Assembly: GCA_922989275.2 (NCBI GenBank) | Contig: OV277868.1 | Span: 52,636,216 to 52,700,215, forward strand | Source: Gari tellinella | Lineage: Eukaryota; Mollusca; Bivalvia; Cardiida; Psammobiidae | DNA length: 64,000 nt | Direction of reading: 5' to 3' | Shown: positions 56,056 through 64,000 of the stretch, in pieces | How positions within the stretch are numbered: position 1 is the first letter of the stretch | How the letters are laid out: every line of letters starts with the position of its first letter | The notes under the pieces: model-generated | Seen by the model: only the letters and a program-made list of their open reading frames with translations | Told to the model about the DNA's origin: nothing | Database searches by the model: none | Translations under genes and position numbers: made by a program

Positions 56056-56196
56056 GTAAACTTAATAAAAGTGCACAACCTATCACAGAGCTCTTAAGGT
56101 GGCTTACTACTAGTGTGATGTCTACTGTAGCCATGTACCCTCTATAAACTTACAGTCCTTGTCATGTGCGATACTGATGCAATTTGCATTAATATT

Positions 56197-56448
56197 TTAA
56201 CCCATTACCCCATAGCCTGTTTCTGAATTTGAAGATAGGTTACCACTTACAGCAGGTTGAAAGTAAAGCAGAATGTGCCTTAAGGCACATTCTGCTTTAC
56301 TTTCAGCCTGCTTTAAGCTATGATCTGCTAGGATATAGAAAATATTTTGCATGTTATATATTCATGATTGTATAAACTTGAGCTATTTTCCTTAGTGGAG
56401 GAATGAATTAGAGGCGTAAAAAGGTGTATTTATGGGGTAATGGGTTAA
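56197..56448. mobile_element. Hairpin MITE, family A, best-preserved copy
   Basis: TTAACCCATTACCCCATAGC to TATGGGGTAATGGGTTAA, 252 bp including both TTAA. Central stem-loop GCAGAATGTGCCTTA / AGGCACATTCTGC. TIR of 16 bp perfect. Confidence 0.92.
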
Positions 56449-56756
56449 ATCAAAGTATGTGCCATTATACAAGTAATTATGCTTTAATAGCTGTTATAAA
56501 GTTGTATAGTATAGGCATTTATCAGACTTAAATGTCTTGTATTCTTTATTTATTGTTTTCAGAAGATATAAATTGTGTAAAAATTTGCTTTTCTAAAAGG
56601 GAGTTATAGTGTTTTGTGAAAACATTGAGCATGTAGTCATAGTTGGTTATTTGGCTAGTTGTTGGTGTGTATTGATTAAATTAACACATAAATCAAGATT
56701 TAATGTTTTTCAAAACTGGAAAGAATGATGTCTTAACCGACTGAAGATTGCTTCCT

Positions 56757-56890
56757 CATTCAACCCTAGTGACAAGTATACTCCTCATTACCTGTGAAGA
56801 GTATACTTGTCAATGCAAAAAGTGGAGAATCAGATCAGGGGGCTACGACAGGAGCCCTATGATCAGGGTCTGAACTGTTTGCAATTTATT
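56757..56890. mobile_element. Hairpin MITE, family B, left half
   Basis: CAACCCTAGTGACAAGTATA and a GATCAGGGGGCT...AGCCCTATGATC palindrome. Confidence 0.6.
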
Positions 56891-57132
56891 GCAAGCTCAG
56901 ATGAGCTAAAAATGATGGAATAGGAGCAAACTACAGGCAAAACTCAATACTTAGAATTTACTTTAAAAGAGAGGCAAGTTCCACTTGAGTAAGTTTGAAC
57001 TATTGGAGTTAAACGGTATAATTTGCAAAACAAAAGCCCAACAAACACTGTGACTTCCTTTTAATTCATGATTTTGTATATTATAAAATTTTCATCTGTC
57101 AGATCATCAATTTATTGACACTAAAATATGTC

Positions 57133-57375
57133 TTAACTCTTTGAACCCTAGTCACGCATATATGTGTCACTTGCAAAAAGTGTACCTGTGAGGAGTACCC
57201 TTGTCCTGTTCAAACAGTGTATATCCTGATCAGAGGGCTCCTTAAGGAGCCCTCTGATCAGTATCTACACTTTTTGACATTTATTGTAAAATTCAACCCT
57301 TAAAAGTCATTAATGGACTAAACTAAATTGAAAACTAGCATTGTCCATTTAAGATATCAGGGAGGAAAGGGTTAA
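57133..57375. mobile_element. Hairpin MITE, family B
   Basis: TTAACTCTTTGAACCCTAGT to GGGAGGAAAGGGTTAA with a perfect CTGATCAGAGGGCTCCTTAA palindrome (57228-57259). Confidence 0.88.
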
Positions 57376-57799
57376 CATCTCAGTGCCAGATAATCCCAAC
57401 AAAGAAAGCAGCAATATTGAGATCATGGTTTTGGTTTTCCCTCAGCGATAGGCAGAAGCATTAAACGTTACCATTTAGCAGGAACGTTAAGTGTTCATTA
57501 AAACTGTATGTCCGAGTTCCTGAGTATCGCTATTGCCTTGTTGTCAAGTGGAGACATCTTATTATGAAAAATTCTTCTAATTGGCAAAATTTGTTGCCAA
57601 AATATTTTAAATTCTTATCATATACATGTATTTGCTTTTAAAAAAGTTAAATCTAAATTTCAAATTTTTGGATTCTATTAGAAGGCCGAGTTACTCCGCA
57701 TCTCATCTAGATCCAAACTATTTTGGAATCGTTATCAGTTTTATCACTAATTCGCCAATAGCTCGCTCGCTAAAGATTTAAAATAAAAAAGAGAGAAAG

Positions 57800-57872
57800 T
57801 TATGTTACACTCAAGCGCTTTTGAACGCCCAACTGCTGTGTGAAAAGAGCGCTATATAAATTGGGTATAATA
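57800..57872 (+). repeat. SINE/LINE 3' tail
   Basis: AGAGCGCTATATAAATTGGG followed by TATAATAATA, a 3' tail shared by many animal non-LTR elements and their SINEs. Confidence 0.5.
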
Positions 57873-58110
57873 ATACACTTATGCATGGCTTCCTTTGACA
57901 AACACATGCACAAGACATGCTAAGTTGACCTCTATTTATAAAAGTACCTTTACCTGCTCCTCCACATTGATACCAACAATGATTATTTATTGATGGTGTT
58001 GAATACAGGTTGAAGTTTTAAAGCAAGATGAGATTATATAGTGATTAGTCAATTGTGTATTAAGGGGCCATTTAGTGAAGTGGTATGGATAACTCTAAAG
58101 ACTATTGATT

Positions 58111-58188
58111 GCTTAATGCAGGATAGAAATAATTCAGAAAGCTCCTATAGGAGCTTTCTTCATTATTTTTATCCTGCATTAGGCAAAG
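58111..58188. repeat. Hairpin MITE core, family D
   Basis: TAATGCAGGATAGAAATAAT pairs with ATTATTTTTATCCTGCATTA around CAGAAAGCTCCTATAGGAGC. Same layout as 16048-16135. Confidence 0.75.
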
Positions 58189-58226
58189 GCATGTGTTATA
58201 TACTGTAGTAGTTGCTTAACACAAAG

Positions 58227-59372
58227 ACCTTTTTATACGCCAACCTCTAAAGGTGGTCGTATATTGGCGTGGCCCTGTCCGTCAACATTTTGTTTGTCCA
58301 TGTTTTTCTGGGAAACTATTTTGGGCATATCAATGAAACTTCACAAAAATGTTATATGCATCAAGATCTAAAGCTGAGTCGAGTTTGAGGTTCATTTGAA
58401 TTTTCGTTACAGAGTTATCTGCCCTTGATGTTCTCAATATGCTATAAAAAGCTTGTACGGAGTTTTCTGGGAAAACTATTGAAGGAATATTAATTGAACT
58501 TCACCAAAATGTTATATGCATCAAGACCTAAAGCTGAGTCGAGTTTGAGGTTCATTTAAATTTTCTTTACAGAGTTATCTGCCCTTGATGTTCTCAAATA
58601 TGCTTTAAAAAGCTTTTCTGGAGTTTTTTGGGAAAGCTATTGAAGGATATTAATGAAACTTCACAGAAAGGTTATATGCATCAATATCTGAAGCCGAGTC
58701 GAGATTGAGGTTCATTCAAATTTTCGTTACAGAGTTATCTGCCCTTGGTGTACTCAAATATGCTATAAAAAGCTTGTCCGGAGTTTTCTGGGAAAACAGT
58801 TGGAGGGATATTAATGAAACTTCACTCAAATGTTATATGCATCAAGATCTAAAGCTGAGTTGTAGGTTCATTTAAATTTTCGCTACAGAGTTATCTGCTC
58901 TTAATGTACTCAAATATGCTATAAAAAGCTTGTCCAGAGTTTTCTTTGAAAACCATTTTAAAGGATATTAATGAAACTTCACAGAAAGGTTATATGCATC
59001 AGGATCTGAAGCTGAGTTAAGTTTGAGATTAATTTGATATTTGGTTACAGAGTTATCTGCCTTTGGTGCACTCAAATATTCTTATTTGACAGTGTTAACA
59101 CACTTAGAAACTACAGTTCTGAATGGATTTTGATTATGTTTGGCTCCCAGTATAATTATAGAAGTATAAGTTCATGAAAGTGTTGATTATTATTGTTATC
59201 GGATCATTGTGTTGAGTTATCTGCCCTTGGTGTACTCAGATATGCTAGAAAAGGCTTTATTTCTGTATTGTTTATGCTCTCAGAGTCTACAAATTAGAAT
59301 AAATTTTGATAAAATTATATATTTCTTTGCCAGTAGGCGTTTAATGTACCGCTTGTGGTGCTCTTGTTCATT
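58227..59372 (+). mobile_element. Pearl-like repeat of a second type with ~160-bp core tandem
   Basis: Starts TATACGCCAACCTCTAAAGG and ends GGTGCTCTTGTTC. The core unit, marked by GTTATATGCATCAAGATCT, recurs at 58351, 58511, 58671, 58832 and 58989 (period 157-161). Each unit has ACAGAGTTATCTGCCCTTG. Confidence 0.85.
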
Positions 59373-60081
59373 TTTATTTTCATTGTAATTTAAGCAACCA
59401 CCTGCCTTAAACACGGTTTTGACTTTTGACCATGGAGGAAACGGTTAAGTTAATTTAATCCTGGACCTAAGAATTGTTTCCAAATATAAAATGTGATGTT
59501 TTATGTCATAAAACATAAATTTTCAGTTATATGTGTTAAGCATTTGAAAATGAATAAATATATTGGTGCAATAAAAATGGGAAAAGGTTTATCTACAGTT
59601 TGTTTGTTATTGAATATAACTTAAACAACATGTCAAAAGACAGGAGCTGTCCTTGAATAAACATACTCTTTACTAATAGTCTAGGGCTTCAAATAAGGGG
59701 AGTATTTCAAAAACTTAAATCTTGTCTGCATTAAAGCCTATTGTGTCACTACTCATTAGGAATCTTAGTAACTTACACATTATGATTTTGCACTGACATC
59801 AGAGAAAAAATGTTGGATTAAAATTCTTGTTATGTTTACTCTATCTTATCTAGTGGAGCCCTGACTAGTACTGTGTTTGAAAATTGATGCATATAGATGT
59901 ACTCGTAACTAGAGATTATTGTGTTCAGAAATATACCAATCTCTTGAGATTTCAGCTATCGATAACTATCGTGATAGTAATTTTGGTTGCAATAACCAGC
60001 CCTATTAAACTGCCACCCGTCTTAAAAGTCTACTCAGTGTTTTTTTCAACAGTAGAGCAAAACAATTTTGACTATCACATT
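59373..60081. other. Intergenic or 3' UTR sequence
   Basis: Lies between SBDS and the convergent minus-strand gene and may hold that gene's 3' UTR. No feature recognised. Confidence 0.4.
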
Positions 60082-60434
60082 TCACCACTTGTCTACTGTC
60101 TCCCAAATCTCAATACTTAGTTTGACCTTTGAGTAATGTTCAGCCCAGAAGTTATCTGGTAGGTCTTCACAGCTGACTAAGTCGCTGTCAGTCAATAACC
60201 TTATCTTGCTGGTAGACAGGATGTGGTTCAGCTGTTTCCCAGCAGCTGTCATCTCTCTCTGGTACCCTGCTAGTCCCGACACTGGCTGACCATTGAGTAC
60301 ATCTGTTTGAACACACTTTTCACTTATTCCAACCGGATTCTTTACAGGATAAGCATATTTATCTGCTTCGCTTGTAGCATGGATATCATTCTGAAAGTTT
60401 GGAGGTCTTTTGTCTTCACTGTTCCTCTCGCTGC
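60082..60434 (-). CDS. Terminal exon of an unidentified protein gene
   Basis: 353 nt open in one frame to TGA/TAG at the low-coordinate end. The acceptor on the minus strand is TTTTGTATTGTACAG. It encodes GSERNSEDKRPPNFQNDIHA..., then KNPVGISEKCVQTDVLNGQP, SGLAGYQREMTAAGKQLNHI, LSTSKIRLLTDSDLVSCEDL and PDNFWAEHYSKVKLSIEIWE, ending TVDKW. It begins with two bases of a split codon (phase 1), which matches exactly the donor phase of the exon at 61843-61900. Hydrophilic, no membrane segment, no domain I recognise. Convergent with SBDS. The 5' part of the gene was not found and may lie beyond 64000. Confidence 0.7.
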
Positions 60435-60482
60435 CTGTACAATACAAAACAATCATAAGACATTATCCAATACATTTGCCAC

Positions 60483-60700
60483 AGAGTTTGGATAGCACAC
60501 ATTATTCTCACCAATGAGTCCAGAGTTTGATCCCCGGTTAGGGCAGTATGTTAAAGGGTATGATGGTTGCTTGTCTGAACATGTGGGTTTTGCCTGGGTA
60601 CTCCGGTTTCCTCTCACAGAAATGACTAAATACGCTTCCATTCCGGTCATTAAAAGTGATTTGCCTAAGTTGTTAGAACTTGTTTCATAATTGATGTAAA
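60483..60700. repeat. SINE-like sequence in the minus-strand gene's intron
   Basis: Contains GAGTTTGATCCCCGGTTAGG (B-box-like) and TGGGTACTCCGGTTTCCTCT, phrases common in molluscan SINEs. Confidence 0.55.
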
Positions 60701-60826
60701 ACATAATTGATGTAAAATTTGCAAATTATCACAAAATGATTATTCCTCGATGCTGGTGAATGCAGATGGCAGCTTTAAGCAATATGAAAGTAAAGCAGAA
60801 ATCCAATAAATAGATAGCAGTGTTCC

Positions 60827-61079
60827 TTAACCCTTTCCCACATAGCATATCTCTAGTATTGAATACTTAGGTGTCCACTTAAAGCAGGTTGAAAGTAAAG
60901 CAGAATGTGCTTTAAGCGCATTCAGCTTTACTTTCAGCCTGCTTTAAGCTATCATCTGCTAGAATATAGAAAATATTTTGTATTATACATATTTATGAAT
61001 GTATAAATTGGAACTATTTTCTTCAGGGCAAGAATAAACTGAATGCGCTAAAAGGCGCTTCTATGGGGGAAAGGGTTCA
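60827..61079. mobile_element. Hairpin MITE, family A (diverged ends)
   Basis: TTAACCCTTTCCCACATAGC to CTATGGGGGAAAGGGTTCAA with a well-kept stem-loop (AAAGCAGAATGTGCTTTAAG). Confidence 0.8.
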
Positions 61080-61160
61080 ACACAGTTTGACATACAGTAA
61101 AAACTCTGTTACAACCACTAAAAACGGGGTTAATTGATAGTGTGAAAGACATGTGACAGC

Positions 61161-61411
61161 TTAACCCTTTGAACCCTAGTCCCGCATTTAGGCGTCCTTT
61201 TCAAACAGTATACATGTGAAAAATGCACTTGTCCTATGCAAACAGTGAATACCCAGATCAGAGGGCTCCTTATGGAGCCCTCTGATCTGGGTCTTCACTG
61301 TTTGTCATAATACAAAACATTGACAAAAACAACCCTTAAAAGTCAGAAATGGACTTTACTTAAATGGAAACTGGGATTGTCCATTTGAAGTTTCAGGGAG
61401 GAAAGAGTTAA
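61161..61411. mobile_element. Hairpin MITE, family B
   Basis: TTAACCCTTTGAACCCTAGT to CAGGGAGGAAAGAGTTAA. Palindrome CAGATCAGAGGGCTCC / GGAGCCCTCTGATCTG at 61254-61290. Its right TTAA is directly followed by another stem-loop (61412-61470, AAAGCAGGGTTAAAGTAAAA / TTTTACTTTCATCTTCCTTT). Confidence 0.88.
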
Positions 61412-61592
61412 AGCAGGGTTAAAGTAAAACAGAAAACTCTTTCTGTTTTACTTTCATCTTCCTTTAAGTGCACCTGCATTAAAATTAAAAACAATTTAAT
61501 GATCGTAATAGTGGAAGTTTACTATAGTTGTTTTGCACTTTGGGTTTATGGAGGAAATGGTTTTTTCCTACCATCTTTGGGATAATTGGATG

Positions 61593-61790
61593 CCCCTGAA
61601 AGAGAGTGGACCGTATACCGAGTTCTCAGGTTCTTTCAGATGTGCTTTGTAAAGCACTGATACATCAGACATCAGTTCATAAAATCTCATCCCAAGGACT
61701 TGGTCCAGCGGGGGATCAAACACACGACCCCAGGTACAGTAGTCCAGTGCAATATCACTAGACCATGTCTGCTGGTCTAATGGAGGATAG
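61593..61790 (-). repeat. tRNA-derived SINE-like element
   Basis: On the minus strand, GTCTAGTGATATTGCACTGG and GGGGTCGTGTGTTTGATCCC resemble A and B boxes of a tRNA-derived head, with a tail through AGCACATCTGAAAGAACCTG. Confidence 0.55.
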
Positions 61791-61842
61791 GGTTAACACA
61801 TTTTAATTGTATTGAAAGACAGAGTGTATTTTCAATTCCTAC

Positions 61843-61900
61843 CTTCTTTGTGCTGCTGATATCTACACATTTCTAGCATAGACCTGCCTTTGTACAGGAT
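61843..61900 (-). CDS. Penultimate exon of the unidentified minus-strand gene
   Basis: 58 nt between acceptor TTTACTCTCAG and donor GAAG|GTAGGA (minus strand). Only one of three frames is open: ILYKGRSMLEMCRYQQHKE plus one base. Phase 1 at its 3' end joins to the phase at 60434, giving ...QQHKEGSERNSEDK. Both splice sites are good and the phase agreement is independent support. Function unknown. Confidence 0.65.
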
Positions 61901-62439
61901 CTGAGAGTAAAGAAAAAGGTCTGAACAAAAACTTCTTCATTTATTTTGTATGCTTTAGTCGACATAAATAAAATTTTCATAAGATATACAAAAGTCTACC
62001 TTTACTATCTAAACTATAATTGTACGTTATCATGGTCTTCTGCAATATTTTGGTCAGCTGACATGTCAGTAACAACTTTCTGCATAATTCAACACTTCTA
62101 CTATTAACATATATTGGCATTTTTGCAAGCAGTGAAGACCAAGATCAGATAGTTCACTCCTTTAGGAATCGAACTATGTACTGTTTTCTGGTAGGACATG
62201 TCAGACAAATTGAGTCTGTGCATTCATAACAGAGGAAAACTTTCCTTATTATATCAGCCAAAGTAATAGTTCTGGGGCCCGTTTCATAAAACTTCGTACG
62301 ACAAATGTTGTCGTAAGTCATTGTGGTATAAGGGAGGGAAGGGTTAAATATACATTTTACTTTTATCTACAATGATGAAATACATATTGACTAGGCTACT
62401 ACCTTTCAAAGTATAAGTAGCTAACATATAGAGCAGTCA

Positions 62440-62610
62440 AACCCTTTATCAAGTTGCCCCTCTTGAAGAGGCATGTATATAATACAGTCACTGCAGACAA
62501 AGAGCAAAGTAGAAAGCCTCTTAATGAGCTTTCCACATTGATCCCTATCTGCACCATATCAGCAATCTGTCCCAAGAACTGGCTTTTAACCATGGTTTAA
62601 GTGGCCACCA
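62440..62610. repeat. Degraded hairpin-MITE core
   Basis: AAAGTAGAAAGCCTCTTAAT / GAGCTTTCCAC layout as in families A and D. A 64-codon minus-strand frame here is a product of the hairpin. Confidence 0.4.
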
Positions 62611-62941
62611 GCCTCAGAGGTGTATGCCTGTATATTCACTAAGCGTATGTTTTACAACTAATTGATATAATGCCCATTAAAGGGAGGTAAATATGCTTAA
62701 TTTTTGTATTAGTAATTTTAAATATATATCAAATACAAAAGTTTTCGAATTCAAATAAGCAATTATTAAAATAATAAATAAATTCATTTTATATTTCTAC
62801 GTCTTGGTATTAAATGACTTGGTACTGTAAATCTACATTTATTTAGATTCACCTTACCAATTCGAAAACAAGATAGCGCTGAGTGTTTTTTCTCCTATGG
62901 ATAAATGGGGGAAAAAGAAGGGGTTAATTTATGTACATTTA

Positions 62942-63701
62942 TCAGTTCACGTATAGTGCAGTGCTTCTTAGTTGAAAACTTTTATATACAAACAATGACA
63001 TATTTCTAACTTCTTCAACATTTCTCGACTTTAAAAGATCAGCAAACTTCTGAGGATTATGGCGTCTCCAATAATATGGTCTAATATATGCGCATCTCAG
63101 TTCATGGTATAGTGGACAAATTCTAATAAGAAATGATACTCATCTTCTAGAGTATTACAATATTGGCATTTTCTAGCTTGTCTAGGTATTGCATGGGTTT
63201 GGTTTATGCCATCTTCCCGTTTCTATTTCAAGATAATGTGCTGATACTCTTAATCTAGTTAACTCTTGTCTAAATCTTATGATTTTGACTACATCTAGAT
63301 ATTCTTTAAACCCAAAATCTGAAAACAAACAAAAGCTGTCGGCTCTTGGTGAATTTTCAATTTCTTGGTACCAGTTTTGGATGAAATTATCATCAATTCT
63401 TTGTTTGAAAATCTCGAGGTTCCCAACCCCCTGTTGTAACCAAACATTGTTAAAACCTAGTGATTCTAATAATTGTTTTACATTGAACAGCCAAGAAGCC
63501 TTATTGGGGTGCTTTTGCATATCTTCTAACATCATATCATATACATATTTAATATATTTCAAATCAGAAGACTGAATAATCTTAAGCCAGTATCGTATAA
63601 CCGACACTAATCTATTTTGTTTTAGCGATGTTCTTCCTAACTCTCCATATATAAAATTATTTTGGGTTTGAGGTCTAACTCCAAGTAGTTGTTTACAGAA
63701 C
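62942..63701 (-). pseudogene. C-terminal part of a non-LTR retrotransposon ORF2
   Basis: Long minus-strand frame (63182-63724): KFCKQLLGVRPQTQNNFIYG, ELGRTSLKQNRLVSVIRYWL, QGVGNLEIFKQRIDDNFIQN, RFRQELTRLRVSAHYLEIET. It continues after a stop/frameshift near 63182 with RQARKCQYCNTLEDEYHFLL and after another near 63130 with PLYHELRCAYIRPYYWRRHN, SLFVYKSFQLRSTALYVN and TGA at 62942. This is the post-RT region, including the C-x2-C...H zinc-like motif, of a LINE seen widely in marine invertebrates. Two frame breaks make it dead. Confidence 0.9.
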
Positions 63702-63705
63702 TTAA

Positions 63706-63901
63706 CCCTTAGCCTGCCAGTCACGACTATAGCTCCATATGCAAACAGCTTGGATCTGGATGAGACGCCGAGTAACTCGGCGTCTCATCCGGATCCAAGC
63801 TGTTTGACACTCGGACAACATTTTCAGCAATTTCTAGCCACTTTGAAACTTGAAGCAGACGAGAAATATAGCAGACGACAATTTATTTGGCGGGCTAAGG
63901 G
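63706..63901. mobile_element. 196-bp hairpin MITE, family C, with exact TTAA duplication
   Basis: TIR CCCTTAGCCTGCCA / complement of CCCTTAGCCCGCCA, flanked by TTAA at 63702-63705 and 63902-63905. Central palindrome AAACAGCTTGGATCTGGATG / CATCCGGATCCAAGCTGTTT. It interrupts the LINE frame on the minus strand. Confidence 0.93.
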
Positions 63902-64000
63902 TTAAGATGGACTCTCTCTAGTTTATTTGCATTTGTAAAACCACACACCTCTGACTTCCATAGTTAAGTACTGGCACTATAAGTTTATCAAACAGCTCCA
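63902..64000 (-). pseudogene. LINE ORF2 continuation upstream of the MITE
   Basis: Minus strand reads ELFDKLIVPVLNYGS, then a decayed stretch, then ERVHL, the LFDKLI.P.LNYGSE...ERVHL region that normally directly precedes KFCKQLLGV. It extends off the window. Confidence 0.85.

Noticed and set aside
61995..62050. Possible further upstream exon of the minus-strand gene (KTMITYNYSLDSK)
   Set aside because: It has AG and GT borders but ends in phase 1, while the exon at 61900 begins in phase 0. The phase-compatible frame has stops.
62399..62593. 64-codon minus-strand frame
   Set aside because: Falls on a degraded hairpin-MITE core.

Overview
This is animal genomic DNA, most likely from a mollusc and probably a bivalve. 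Genes are split by very large introns, most of the sequence is AT-rich transposable-element debris, and there are many copies of the repeats beginning TTAGCTCACCTGAGC and ending CTCTTGTTA that are familiar from bivalve genomes. The species cannot be named from the sequence alone.

The backbone is one plus-strand gene, SBDS (60S ribosome maturation factor). It has six coding exons at 3292-3425, 10208-10337, 16434-16634, 32891-32975, 40791-40876 and 54604-54732. They join in frame into a 254-residue protein. The introns are 6-16 kb and are filled with mobile DNA. Exons 1, 2, 3 and 6 end at the same codon positions as the human gene. One intron (32976-40790) has no human counterpart.

Region by region: 1-2453 is a decamer satellite upstream of SBDS. 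Intron 1 carries a 4.9-kb TTAA-flanked DNA transposon (3727-8645) with a DIRS-type tyrosine-recombinase retrotransposon nested inside (RT/RNase H and recombinase on the minus strand). It also holds a 362-bp hAT-like element with a 5-bp target duplication. Intron 2 is mostly one 4.8-kb long-TIR element with a 9-bp duplication (10365-15187) that starts 28 bp after the exon-2 splice donor. Intron 3 contains a promoter-like block and exons of a nested PWWP-domain gene or pseudogene (19446-24610), then tandem arrays. Intron 4 has a Tc1 transposase pseudogene split by a pearl-like repeat, a 3-kb inverted-repeat element, a second 5-bp-TSD element and another pearl-like element. Intron 5 has a pearl-like element split by a third 5-bp-TSD element, LINE fragments, a hAT MITE and further pearl-like copies.

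Downstream of SBDS, a large hairpin lies in the presumed 3' UTR. At 60082-61900 there are two spliced exons of an unidentified minus-strand gene that converges on SBDS. The right end (62942-64000) is a decayed minus-strand LINE interrupted precisely by a TTAA MITE. At least three MITE families, each with TTAA ends and a long central stem-loop, are scattered throughout. No prokaryotic genes, CRISPR arrays, rRNA genes or convincing functional tRNA genes were seen.
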